The notes beneath the pieces were generated by a model. The model saw nothing but the letters and a program-made list of their open reading frames with translations, did no database searches and was not told the DNA's origin. Positions 1 through 11,050 of a stretch of DNA of 64,000 bases are shown piece after piece. A program made the position numbers and the translations under genes. The stretch lies in NCBI GenBank assembly GCA_030704615.1, contig CM060734.1, forward strand, positions 9,422,001-9,486,000, given 5' to 3'. Every line of letters begins with the position of its first letter. Position 1 is the stretch's first letter. This DNA comes from Takakia lepidozioides (Eukaryota; Streptophyta; Takakiopsida; Takakiales; Takakiaceae).

Positions 1-270
1 GCTTCAGTTTGCCGTAGTAAAGGTGGAGTCCCCATGGCTTGGGGTGCCTTAGGCTTGATTCGTAATGTATGAGTGATGGTGGTAGTTTACTTCTTTATCA
101 TTGTGGCAGACTGGTTTGTGATTACATATGTGTTGTGTGGTTTGGATAACGATGTAGTTGTGCAGCGATACGTATGCGCATGACAAGCCGATAATTCCTG
201 TATCTCGGTGGAGCATGGAACAACGCTAACATGAGTTCTTTCAAAATCCTTCACAATAGTAGAACAAGTG
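1..270. repeat. Dispersed repeat R1, copy A
   Basis: Positions 1-184 match 56055-56396 in order. Shared blocks include the CCCCATGG(C)TTGGGGTG segment, a CTTTATCATTGTG block, and a final block with GTGTTGTGTGGTTT and ACGATGTAGTTGTG. A second piece at 205-265 (GTGGAGCATGG through ATCCTTCACAAT) resembles 45703-45763. Nothing coding is visible. It looks like a fragment of a medium-copy mobile element, possibly an LTR end. Confidence 0.6.
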
Positions 271-1190
271 TCTTGTAAACTATTTAAGGCATAAGTTTCT
301 TTATTTTGCTTCAATTTGAAACCTTGTCTTATGGGAGTAGTTGTTTTAGGGCTACCTAGTTTTTGGCATGTTGCATACAACAAAAACCTTTTTTTCTTAT
401 GAATGAGTATGTGGAAGCACAACCATGATTCACTAGCTGTAGGTCATGACTGATTGTTCTGAGCGGGCTGAGTGCTTAGAGATATCCAACTCTTCTATCT
501 TGGAGTTCCCACCTTGGATAGCGAAGGGATGGGTGAGTAAAAGCCGCTCGACAGGCTTGTATTTGAATTGTTTGAAGAATGAATCTTTGTGTTTGATTAC
601 TAATTTGAAATATAACCAGCTCTGGCAAAGGTAGGCTAGCAGGCTGGATCTATGATATAAGGCCACTATAAGGCCACTATGTGCTAATTCCCCCCCCCCC
701 CCACTAGCAAGCCATGGCGGCCCAGGGGGGGGTGGGTTGTATTTTTTTTGTATTGGGGTTTGGGCGGGCTGATTTCGCTTGACAGCAGCTGCCCCAAGGT
801 CGTGAGCACGACATACGGGGAGCGGGGCCCCAGCGCTGACCTTAAGTCGTACTGAGATCAAGTACATCAACCGCGTGGCTCAGGCGTGAGGCCCTGAAGT
901 GTGCGAGGGCAGGTCTTTACCCGCAGGATAACCAAAAGCTGAGACGGACCGGCGGACGCCGACGCTAACCGCAGCGGTCCACGGCTTGGACCGCTACACG
1001 CGGATCTGTGCCCCGCCACGTGGCGGGGGCATTTTACCCAGCGGGCAATGTGTCTGCAAATTCCCTTAAAAGGGGGTATTCTTACCTTTAGCTATTAGAT
1101 TCAATTTATACCCCTCTAAGGGTTAGGAGCCATTATCTAAGGCGCCAATGGTAGATAAAATCTAGGAACCAACACTCTCTTCTGGGGGAA
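271..1190. other. No gene seen; GC-rich block with hairpins
   Basis: No convincing coding region is present. The stretch holds a tandem pair of AGGCCACTAT (about 660-680), a poly-C run (about 690-702), a hairpin with arms GCGGTCCA/TGGACCGC (974-981 and 987-994), and a perfect 18-bp palindrome CCCCGCCACGTGGCGGGG (1011-1028) centred on a CACGTG G-box core. Base composition at 860-1040 is more GC-rich than its surroundings. Confidence 0.5.
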
Positions 1191-1197
1191 TGCTTGC

Positions 1198-1237
1198 GCG
1201 TGAGCCTGTGAGCCTGTGAGCCTGGCTAGGCTCACGC
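1198..1237. repeat. Short inverted repeat with TGAGCCTG triplication
   Basis: GCGTGAGCCT (1198-1207) is the reverse complement of AGGCTCACGC (1228-1237). TGAGCCTG is repeated three times between and within the arms. Similar GTGAGC-rich sequence occurs near 15518 and 19410, so it may mark a dispersed repeat family. Poly-C tracts follow at about 1330-1375. Confidence 0.5.
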
Positions 1238-2084
1238 CACGTCAGCAAACATCCACGTGTTCAGGCCCTAATTCCGTGCTCCCCTCCCCTATTACCGCGG
1301 TTCCGTGCTCTCACCCCTATTACCGTGCTCCCCCCCCCCCCTTTTACCTATGTCCGTGCTTCCCCCCCCCCCTATGTCCTAATTTTTTATCCCTCTTTAC
1401 TGCCCCCACATGAATATTCCTTGTGGCCGAGAACAATGGCAGGTTTGCGGATGAATTTTGTGGGAGATCCTGACTTTGGAATGAGGAGATCGCCTACTAC
1501 AGAACTGAATCTGAAAAGAAAAAATGTTTTTTTGGCAAAGCAGTACATTCACTCCAACACACAAACATTTTTCAATTCCGCACTCCGAAGAAATACCGTA
1601 GGCAATCCCTAACTATACTTACGGGAACGCGCAGAGAACTTGAAAAACAGTATGGGATGGAAGCAAAGCCAAAACACAATTTATTGAGCCTCAGTACTTG
1701 AACCGTCAAGAAATATTGGAGGTTTCAGAGGAACCACTGCCAGAGTTAATAGCAATATCATCTATGAATACAGCAGCACATACATGACGTTTTTTTTTCC
1801 CACGACCTTTATGGAGATGCGAATACAGTGTTTGTTCGGATAACACCCGTGCGCAAGCTTCCGCGTAAACCGGCAAGCGGTTGGATCTAGGGGGACTCGG
1901 GGACATGTAGTATCCTTGGAATCCGAAAGGTGTCTGCTGATTCAATGACTGGTGCAGAACTCTGGAAAGGAACCTGAGAAATGGTGGCAGATGTTAACAT
2001 CCAGATATAGACAATGTTACGCAATTTTTTCGAACGGGAACGACACAAGGAAATGCCACATATTTTGAACGACTACAGAAGAAC

Positions 2085-5000
2085 TTACTCACACTCAAAA
2101 TCGGAGTCCACGTCCAGATCCTCGTCAGGCGCTTCGGGCTCCTCCAGAAGTCCCTCTTTGGATGGGGTAGAAGTAGTGTCCGACTCAAGCTGACGAAGCT
2201 CGCTCGAGAAGAGCTCCGTATCAGCTTCCATGCCGAAGAAGTGCCTTCCGGCGCTCTTGCAAGCATGAAAACATGCTCCTGCAAATCCAAGAAGAACGAG
2301 AAATAAAAACAGGGTTTCCCTAAGGTTACTGCCCATATGTCAATCACAATGTGAAGTGCCCCACCTGTGCCCATAGACAAGTCGATCACTCGTCCACCAT
2401 GACGGCTGCATGTCTCCACCAAAGTCTGCATGAAAGCTGGAGATTTCTCCCGTGCACCTCTCCAAGGGACACCAATCGACCTTTTCATAGTTCGACCCGA
2501 GTCCACGTAATTGAAGAGAACATCATCCTCCATAGGCTCGCAGGTGGGGTCAATATGAGCTGCAAGGTCCCTCATCTGGAACTCAGCAACACCAGGAGGA
2601 AGAGTGTCCTTCCGCCTCACCAGGCACAAAGCTTCGAACACCCGTGTCTGTCAACAATGAGGAAGAGAGCATGAGACAGAAGGCATAACCCAGCATTTTT
2701 ATTTACCGAAAAAACAACGAAACATGAATTGAAAGGAACCAACTCACTTTCTGCCCCGGGAACTCGCCCTTCGTAAGAGGCAGAGTATTGATGCATGTCC
2801 AAGTTTTGATGACACGAAACCCGGAGGCTTTCATGTAGCTGAAAAGAGTTCTTCGGGCCGACATGTCCTTTGACTGCATGAGAAGAAGAGCCCCCGAGTC
2901 CGAAAGGAATTTGTTGCTGAACGAGAAAGCCCACTGCCAATAACGAGAATCCGATTTGTTCCAAGTCGGGGTCGAATTGGAAGGGAACACATCAGGGACA
3001 GGATAACCGTCAGGAATGTCCAGCACCACAAGGTCAGTCGCGTATGCCTGCTGAACTCCATTCACCCATTCCGGATTTTTTGTCACCTACAGGGAAAAAC
3101 AGGAGACAGTGTAAGAAGCCCAATCCAAATCGAGCAGGAGATCAATCCCCTGGAAAAGCCACAACAAGATGCCAAAACACAATTATTCATACAACAGTTT
3201 AGACAGAAGTGTTTACCTGAGTGAGGAACGAAACAAGCATGTCCCATGATTTCGAGGGCACCCCTTTGAATGTGGACTTCCTGGACTCCATCATTGCAAG
3301 AAAACTTTCATTCAGCACCCTACGATTGAACTGGCCCAAAACCCTGGAGGGATGTTCTCTCGCCTCGTAAGGCTGCTCCCTCGACTTTGATGTTCTCCTA
3401 TCCCTCCTTGCGGGAGCAGGCTCTCTGACAGGAACCTCTGACGGTCCCTGTCCTTGCGGAGCTGCACTTTTCCCCTTCCCCTTAGGATCCCCGACAGTCT
3501 TCCCCTTTCGTTTTGGAGTGGCAGTTCTCTCGGGCTCTTTTGCAGCCAGAGTAGAAATGATTCTGTCCTAAATGTCTTTGTCTGCCAATGGGGCAATCGT
3601 TGCGGCATTGTCGTTCAGGTTTCTCAAAACAACTTCATCGAATGGTGTGTCCTGTTTTGGCAGGTCGAGGTACCACCCACAGTCTCTGAAGTGCGCCCTG
3701 CTCCAGTCTCTGGCAATACCAGCCGTGTACATTGTCTTCTCATTGGAGGGGTCAGCCCATGAATAGATGAAGTCTGGGTCATCGCTAAGGTACTTTCCCG
3801 GTATGAGGATATGATACATATACCTGAATCAAACACCAAAAACCCAGATAGTCAGTCAATCGGAAAATGGAAAAGAACAGACATTCAGAAGAAGATATTG
3901 AAATAAAGGAAGGGAACACCTGGTAATCAACTTTTGCTGTCTAGAATCAACCTTGCGTTGACGCAATGTTGATTCGAGCAGAAATGGGAAACACCTAGTG
4001 GTTACGTTGTATTGATAGAGACAACGACTGACAAGTGCAATACAACATTGCGTCAACGCAATGTTGTTTTCACTCACAGATGAAATGGGAAACAATGCCT
4101 GAAAACCACCATCTCACTATGTACTGCTATGGATATTCAACATTGCGTTGGCGCAATGTTGAATTCCTCTGTTGAAACAAACATCGATATTATATCTGAT
4201 AATCGAAAGTCTCCTACAATTGCATGGAAGTTGGGGGATGCACAGGGACATTTCCATCAATCCATACCGCCAAACAACCTTGCGTCAACGCAAGTCTGTT
4301 TGTTGGCATAGTGAAAGCTGAAAATAGCATTTGAAATAGACTCCAAACATTGTTATGTTCAAGTTGGCAGAATTGGATCTGGATTTGAACTGCCCCAAAC
4401 CAGAGGAAAAGGTACATAGTCTGCGTCTCATCAACATTGCGTTGACGCAAGGCTGATTTTCCTGTCCATTCACCCCCATTCACATGCAATAAAACGCCAG
4501 TATGGGATACCCAGATATAGGTAAGTGAAACCAGGACCATGGGAAACAACTTTGCGTCAACGCAATGTTGCTGGACAGCACATTCAGAGCCCCCAGAGAT
4601 CCCTCAAAGCCACGCAAATTCGCAAATCTGAAAGTATGACAGAAGATTGCAGATGCACGCCCTTCAAGTACCACAATTGAGTAAGGAGATCACACCTGTA
4701 CAACACTCGTTTCATTGCTTGCTCGCTGTTCAGCTGGTTTTTGAACTCGTACGATCTGGAGATTCCTTTGTCTTTTTCAAACTCCCTGAAGAAGCAATTG
4801 TTCCAGACAGCGAGCTTCCACCTCCTGATATAGGCCTCCAGTGTGATCCGGGGGCAAGCCATCTTGATTTTGTAGTCTGCCATCGACTCAGCAAGTGCAG
4901 CCACTGCACGTTTTTCTAACTGCAACAAGAAAGCTTGTAAGAATTTTGGAGAGGTTGGGAGCGGAATTACGGAGCAACACACATGTCTGAAAATGGTTTG

Positions 5001-6438
5001 GTGGTAACCTTACCTGGCTCCAAAATGTGGCTTTGTGTAGCCACTGGTCGAATGTCTGGTCGCTTACAACTTTTATTGCTTGTGTCTTCGGGTCTCTCTC
5101 TGGAGTTGGAAACATATTCGTGTCTCTCACAAGAGGATCCGAGTTCCATATCTCCAACCACCTGATTTTCGTTGCATTGTCCACCATTGAAATGGAAAGG
5201 CGATGTAGTTTCTCCTGAGTCATTTCTGGCTTGGAGCCAAACTTGTCATAGTGCACTTTCACCTGCTCCAGAAATTCTGTGCCAAGCCCTGGATCTGCTA
5301 TCCTGATTTGTTTGTCGAATGCACTCATGAGGTTCTTCCTTTGATTATTCATCTCGAACTTCATCGTGTCCTCAAGCCCAGATGCAGACCGCTGCTCTTC
5401 AGTGTGGGAATCATAGTACTCAGCTTTCGCCTTCAAGCCGGTTTCTGCTATTTCTTGCTGCATACATTGCAGGTAAAAAGAATGAAACACTGTCATTACT
5501 TGTCAGAAAATAGTAACAACAGGTAGTGTCAAGAAGCTTGCAGTGTCAAAAAGCAAGCAGTGTCAAGAAGCTTACAGTGTACATGTAGTCAAGGAAAGCC
5601 TCCCTTGTCAAGCTATACCATGTGCTTGTCTTCTTCTCAGCACACCTCTTCATCTGCTGTGGACTAAGCACGTTTGTGAATGACTCCAGTGGCATCAGCC
5701 CTACCTTCTGGATGCGGAACAGAGTGTGGCACAGATTGGTGGTCACATGAGATGTTTCGTTGGACCTGGAAAAACAGTCAACTCATAAGATGATTTCTAA
5801 TTGTTGAAACGAGGAACAGACACAAAGATGGAGACTTACTTGTTTATGTCGTGCATGGCTGTCAAGAGCTGCGTGACATGCCCTTTGTGATCCAGAACCA
5901 TGGAAACCACGCTCTAGTGCCATTCGATGTCGTCCGAGTGCATGCTTGAAATGTAATCCATCCAGGCAAGCAGTCTGTGGTTCCCATCCCAGACAAAAAA
6001 CATCTTCCCCATGAATGCTTTTGTGGAGGTCTTCTTCGACAGCTTGAACTCGAACTCCCTGTTCACATCCCGCCAACATTCATCCCAACTTTGCTCAATG
6101 TCCTCTGTTACAAGACACTCCTCTCCTTTTGTGTTCATAGTGGATACGTAGAACACTGCTGATCCCTTCACATAGCCGTGAACAAAGTCGTTCTTCAACT
6201 TTGTTATATCGTTCCTCAATGCCGGTCGAACAGCGGGCATGGAGATCATCCTGCAAAGCGGAATGACCAGGTTTCCGCCGGGAACCTCCATCGACAGAAT
6301 CACCTTCGACGAGTTCACTTTTTGCCCACCCATTATCTCCTCGGCCTTGTTTTCATAGTGTCCCTCCAGTGACTCTTCATCACCTTCACCTTCTGAAGCG
6401 GCCAAATCTTCCCCCTCGGATTTCCTTTTTCTTTTCCT
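2085..6438 (-). pseudogene. ParB-like / class-beta DNA methyltransferase-like fusion gene, eight exons, two in-frame stops
   Basis: Minus-strand exons 6438-5840, 5765-5576, 5457-5014, 4919-4696, 3823-3217, 3086-2748, 2647-2365 and 2278-2085 have GT/AG borders and add up in phase to about 960 codons. A first exon above 6438 is likely, because 6438 follows an acceptor, but I did not find it. The first listed exon starts basic (RKRKRK) and acidic, then has FVWDGNHRLLAW near residue 155, the signature of ParB/Srx-like domains. The 3823-3217 exon holds a PKRKGK nuclear-signal-like run. The 3086 exon has LVVLDIPDGYP at the place of methylase motif IV. The last two exons join to VIDLSMGTGACFHA and GRHFFGMEAD, a good motif I/II. 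Order IV then I is that of class-beta N4/N6 amino-methyltransferases. Breaks are TAG at 5914-5916 and TAG at 3568-3570, both readable as CAG to TAG. Domain naming is by motif only; the substrate is unknown. Confidence 0.7.
3948..4570. repeat. Palindrome family 1: six copies in one intron
   Basis: Inside the 3824-4695 intron of the methyltransferase-like pseudogene lie six 24-bp near-palindromes at 3948-3971, 4043-4066, 4138-4161, 4275-4298, 4432-4455 and 4547-4570. The ideal copy has arms CAACATTGCGT and ACGCAATGTTG around a 2-nt centre. The GCGTYRACGC core is kept (one copy has GCGTTGGCGC) and the outer arms vary. Spacing is about 90-160 bp and the DNA between copies is not repeated. Confidence 0.85.
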
Positions 6439-6486
6439 CTGCACAGAATTAATAATCTGTGAGTGTGAGATTGAGCTCCCATGCAT

Positions 6487-6709
6487 CAACCTTGCTTTGA
6501 CGCAAGGTTGATTGATGGGGACGTAACTTAGACTGAAAGGCATACAGGAAAGACGTTTGGACCCAAATTATGTTTTGCGTTGACGCAGGGTTCTTTTGGG
6601 AGCCTTGAAGAATGAACTTTCCCTACCTTACAGTGAGGACAGTGGGATATCGGATGCATCCATTGTGCAAAGATATCATGAAAACCAGCCTTGCGTCAAC
6701 GCAATATTT
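6487..6709. repeat. Palindrome family 1: three copies upstream of the ParB-like exon
   Basis: Copies lie at 6487-6510 (arms CAACCTTGC and GCAAGGTTG, changed on both sides compared with the intron copies), at about 6570-6593 (degenerate) and at 6686-6709. All sit in the likely first intron or 5' region of the methyltransferase-like gene. The paired change in the 6487 copy keeps the hairpin complementary. Confidence 0.8.
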
Positions 6710-7236
6710 AATATAATTACACATCAACAAATTCCAGGAGCAAAGGGCCGGACGAGATGTAAACGCTTCGTGTTTTGCGGTGTAGTGGGTTTAGGACTTA
6801 ACGTTTTTTGGAGGGTTTTCCTTCCGTCGATGTTGCTCGTGCATTGCTCAACCTGTTCTAGTAGTTTGTGCCCCGTCTCTCTCTGCTCGCCCCTTCGTCT
6901 GCAGCGTCAACTCCCTATCTCGCTGCTAATATGTGTTCTAAAGTGCTCTTTTGCTATGTTTGAGAGATAGCCTAGTTCGGTGACCAATTCCTGTGTCTAA
7001 ATTGTCAGGCTTGCTGCCTCAATTTCTAGCATTGTAGGTTTTTTGGTCCTCTCTAGCTAAGTCTCAGAAGCGCCCACTGTATCTATTCTTCTAACTTCGG
7101 TCGTTTCTAGGTGTTTAAATATTCTTCTTTTAGCTCGCATTAGTGTATCAAGTGTGCCGCTTTACTCATGGGAGTCCATCATCTCTGCAGATTGTACACT
7201 CCATAGTAGTGGTCTTGCGGTGTTTGGGCCTGGGGC
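6710..7236. other. No gene seen
   Basis: This T-rich stretch lies between the methyltransferase-like pseudogene and the LINE-like fragment. It may contain the missing first exon or promoter of the former, but I could not pick out a supported exon. Confidence 0.4.
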
Positions 7237-8323
7237 TTGTTGGTCGAGACAAGTGGCAGCTGGTTTGAGGAGGTAGTCATTGCGGATGAGCTCATCTTAT
7301 CTTCTGAGGATACTTATGTCTACTACAAGTGTGTAGCGTTACTCATATTTGGGTGGTGCCTTCGAGTAGCTGCTCTGCGCAATCGGTTTGGGGACTATCT
7401 GTTTGGACTCTCCAAGACGAATTCTTCAAGACTGTCCTATCCTATTTGCTCTGAATTTTCAACCCATCTTTCCCTTGTCTCTCTCATTGGGTTTGGTTGC
7501 TTCCTGCTTCTGCTTGTGAGCTCTCCCCTTTGCTTGCAGTCTTGTTTTCTGTTTTGCCTCTTCGTCTTAGTGTCTAGTTTGGTTCCGGAGTCTCGTTCTT
7601 CTCTCTCTTGCGCTGCGATGACGTTCCGAGGCAGTTCCAGTGGTAGACGGGGCCGTAGGGGCCCGATGCCTTTCATGCGCGGAAGGGGTAATGGTAGAGG
7701 ATGGGGCTTCCAGACTGGCTCTTATGGGGATACCTCTATTTCCTCTTTTCCCTCTTTGTTAGGTAAAGGGCCGTTCCATGTGGCTTCTCCCCCTTTATCA
7801 TCTGAGTCCGAACCTTGGCCGGTTCAATATGATCTTCTGGATTCTGATGAGCAAATTCACCCAATCACCATGGAGACAATTCAAGGTCAGACTGCCAAAA
7901 TCTAATTGCGGGGAGTTCTCTTGCATTTTCCTGGTAGGTTAAAGGACCGTAAATGGGTGGGGGAGTGGGTTTTGGTGCATTTGGGTGGTGATGGGCAACT
8001 GCGACAACTGTTTTGCATATCCATGGGTAGAGGGTTTTTTGTGGTCATGTTTGAATCGCAAGTTACTCCTTCGCGGGTTTTGTCCTTTAATCCTCACCTA
8101 TCTGTCCACAAAGTACACATTTTTCCGTGGTCCCAAGACTGGGGACACAAGAACGGTATCTGTTGTCGTCCACGCATTATTTCATTGTTTTTTTTGCCCT
8201 GTCAGTATCTTGCATCATTGCCTGAGATAGGTACTAGATTTGGAGACTATCTGGGCTGTTTAAGTGTGTTTGACCCAGAGGCGTCTTATTCTATGGTAGC
8301 AGAGATGATTGGTTGGGGCTCCC
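7237..8323 (+). pseudogene. LINE ORF1-like fragment (DUF4283-type region)
   Basis: The upstream part (open from 7237, with an ATG at 7618) encodes a short Arg/Gly-rich stretch (GRRGRRGPMPFMRGRGNGRG), as often seen in nucleic-acid-binding ORF1/gag proteins. After a stop at about 7903-7905 the same strand continues with GRGFFVVMFES, then a PHLSVHKVHIFPWSQDW segment and LPEIGTRFGDYLG. That is the pattern of the plant LINE ORF1 domain DUF4283. Reading is broken by stops and shifts, and the fragment ends where the LTR element starts at 8324. The assignment rests on motif resemblance. No endonuclease or reverse transcriptase follows. Confidence 0.5.
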
Positions 8324-9164
8324 TGATAACGGCTAAGTATGACACAGCTACGAGGGCCGGGCAGCGAGAGTCACGGGCAGAAAAGGCTAAGTGCACGGCA
8401 CTTAGCAAATGACAGAACAAGGGTATACTACCACGGGAGCAGTAGTGGGTAGTGTAGCAACCGTGGGCCGTGAGCCACGATATCACACGACCACGGTAGC
8501 ATAGGCTTTACTAATAGAAGAAGTAGTGAAAGGTCGTGGACCGTGTACCGCTATGGCACACAAGTCACGACCACTATCACGAGCCACTTTTTGGCAAACC
8601 CTTTAGGTTGCGTAGGCAGTTAGGCAACGGTCATTAACGACTGCAGGCTGTAACGGCTCTTTCGAGCATAGTATAAAAGGGCTGCACGCAACTTAGAAGG
8701 TATCGGTGATCAGTGTGTATCCAGTGGACTCTGAGTGATTCGATGTGTACTTATGCTATGATGAGATGAACTTTGAAGTAAAGCCATGCTATTCCAAGTA
8801 TCTATGTGTAGAGTGATTGTGAGATGGAGAGAATGTGCATTATGAGAGTACGTGAGATGGTTAGAATGTGTATCATCTCAGAATAGATCTTGAATACTGT
8901 ATGACTGTATGAACAAAGAGGCTCAAGCCTTTCCGACTAAGACCTTTTTTGCTGATGAGACTACGGGTTGGACTTAATTAATAGGATTAAGCAACCTGCA
9001 GAGATGTTGATTCATACGACTACCGGGGTTTAGCTATCTTTCAAACGATTACTCTGTAATCGTTTCAAAAGGCATACCATCGGACAACCTCTGTTGCATG
9101 TCTTGGGAAATGGGCTGTAGAGTTGAAAGCATATTTTTTCTAAGTCATAAACCAGGGGTTAATA
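8324..9164 (+). repeat. 5' LTR
   Basis: Aligns along its length with 14025-14888, with several indels. Shared blocks include GTAGTGGGTAGTGTAGCA, TTAGGTTGCGTAGGCAGTTA, the TATA-box region and CGATTACTCTGTAATCGTT, which is itself a short palindrome-containing block. Ends are TGATAAC and GTTAATA. Confidence 0.85.
8672..8678 (+). promoter_or_regulatory. TATA box of the 5' LTR
   Basis: TATAAAA lies about 350 bp into the LTR, at the same aligned place as in the 3' LTR, as expected for the U3/R promoter of an LTR element. Confidence 0.6.
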
Positions 9165-9184
9165 TTTGGCGACCATACTGGGGA
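9165..9184 (+). promoter_or_regulatory. Primer-binding-site-like sequence
   Basis: TTTGGCGACCATACTGGGGA directly follows the 5' LTR. Plant gypsy-type elements often carry TGGCGCC...GGGG sequences here, matching a tRNA 3' end. The tRNA was not identified. Confidence 0.5.
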
Positions 9185-9762
9185 CTAACGGTATGTTGAG
9201 TTCAAGTGAACTCAAGGAAGGATGGCTACTCAGTGATTTCTTGAAATCACAAAAGAACGAGTCAACGGAAGTAGGGGAATAGAAAACATTTCTGAAAAAA
9301 ATTCATGGTTTACCAGTAGCAATACAACATAAGATCTTTTTTTCAATTGCGAAAGAAGATGACAAATGGGGATTAAAGGGAGGAGTGATCAGTATTACAC
9401 GAGCACCTTGGGAATGTAGAATCAGAAGTGAAGAATGGTTGTCTCGTCTTGCTTTATTGATTACTCTAATCCCAATCAGAAAAGTTTGCTACACTAGTTA
9501 TATTTTCAGGGAAGGATGTTCAAATTATGAATATTGTTATATGATCATAGAAGCAGTAGAGTACTGGATACCCAAAGACTTGTTACAAGTCAGATACACC
9601 GAGAAAGACAAATGGTATTATTGTGCCCATTAAAAGATTGGTGATCAATCAGTAAAGGAAAATTAAGTCGTGATACGGATTCTGGCAAAATTGTGTAAAT
9701 CTTGGAGAAAAGGTAGAGACCACTATAATTTTCTTTACTGACATACCAAGGCTTATTAAAGG

Positions 9763-10023
9763 GTGCTGGAAAGGAATTATGTATATGATGTGGGAATGAA
9801 TGAGGAAAATAAGAAAAAAGCTAAGCAAGACAGAGCTGCAAGAATAGAGAAATATGCTGCAGAAAGGGAAGCTCAGTTGAGAAAAGAGTTTCCGGTATTA
9901 CAAAACTTGAATATTATTCAAGGAGAGGCATCAAGACAAACTGATAGTGATAAACCAGAAGATCAGGAAATCGGATCTCTGGAAAGTGAGAACACTACAC
10001 CAGGCTTCGACTGTGCAACATGA
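9763..10023 (+). CDS. Internal ORF of the LTR element, charged, unknown
   Basis: An 86-codon frame between the primer site and the antisense insertion, rich in Lys, Glu and Arg (NEENKKKAKQDRAARIEKYA). It looks like a short coiled-coil and resembles no domain I know. An AT-rich segment at 9385-9633 is also open but unrecognised. It may be a remnant of gag-like coding or chance. Confidence 0.25.
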   Translation: MLERNYVYDVGMNEENKKKAKQDRAARIEKYAAEREAQLRKEFPVLQNLNIIQGEASRQTDSDKPEDQEIGSLESENTTPGFDCAT

Positions 10024-10118
10024 AGTTTGCTCTGTGGGAGGGCAACTTTATAGAAGGGGATTGGATGGACTCTTCAGATGAACCAAGTTAGATTGTAGTT
10101 AGGAATGGTGCGTTTATT

Positions 10119-11050
10119 TCATGGGTAGGGTCCTCGGGTATCCAATCTTTTTTGTTGTTGTGGGAGCCAAGAATAAGGACTCCCAGAAGCATCATGTTTA
10201 GGAGCTTCTAGACCCTTCCGGATTCGAGTTGAGGTCGTAGTTCGCAGTGAGCGATTTACCATGAGCTGTGCACATCCATGAGAGGTCCCTGCAAGCCATG
10301 TCAAGTAGGTTTCAGCACAGTAATCCAATTTCCAGTTCATACAATGGGTGACAGTCAAGAACATTGCATATTTTGGCGCCACTTGGCGAATGGTTACCAC
10401 AAGAAAGATCTGAAGGACCTTCTACAGTAACAAGTCCAAATCGAGGTCGATCCAATCCTGGGGGAAATTCCAGGGTGCTTAAATACTGAGCTATGTGTTC
10501 ATACCATGGAGGAACGGTCTCTATGGAGAACAAAAATGCATCCGGGAAGTCATCGTCAATAGGCTCGGCCCCTGTTTCCTCCGACAATCGGGAAAGGTGA
10601 TCGGCCTAAGCATTAAGCCTTCCGGGCTTGTAGACTACCTTGTAGTCGAATTCCTAAAGCAGAATAACCCACCTGGCTATTCTTCCCGTCAAATTGGGTT
10701 TGTTGATCAGGTATCGTAATGTCATGTGATCAACAAAAAAAAAATGAAAGGTGTCTCCAACAGGTAATGCCGATACTTCTTTATGGCAAAAATCATTCCC
10801 AGAGCCTCCCGCTCCGTGGTGCTATACCTCGTTTCGGCGAATGTCAGCTGTCGACTGGCGAAAGATATTGGATGATCGTGGCCATCAGCATCTGGTTGGC
10901 ACAGGGCACAGCCTACGGCCACCGCTGAAGCATCAACGTAAACATGGAAAGGCCTGTTCCAGTCGGGAGCGGCCAAAACGGGAGCGGACACCAAGCACTG
11001 CTTGAGTGTCTTGAAAGACTCCTGACACCCTGTATCATAGGAAAATACCT
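10119..11050 (-). pseudogene. Nested antisense Ty3/gypsy RNase H fragment
   Basis: Read on the minus strand, the segment begins with TGCQESFKTLKQCLVSAPVL, then FHVYVDASAVAVGCALCQ, HPISFASRQLTFAETRYSTT and EREALGMIFAIKKYRHYLLE. That is the standard order of a Ty3/gypsy RNase H. After a frame break, the tail (DDFPDAFLFSIETVPPWYEH and following) is the usual linker after the RNase H connection segment. Frame changes and stops make it non-functional. Its orientation is opposite to the host LTR element, so it inserted as a fragment. Confidence 0.8.

Noticed and set aside
860-1040. Plastid or ribosomal DNA insertion
   Set aside because: GC-rich but no stretch I recognise from rRNA or plastid genes. 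It is better explained as repeat DNA.
3568-3570. RNA editing to remove the TAG stop
   Set aside because: U-to-C editing that repairs stops is known in organelle transcripts, not in nuclear mRNAs. The gene is nuclear and spliceosomal.
3948-4570. CRISPR-like array (palindromic repeats with unique spacers)
   Set aside because: Spacing is irregular (about 90-160 bp), the repeats vary in their arms, it lies in a eukaryotic intron and no cas genes are near.
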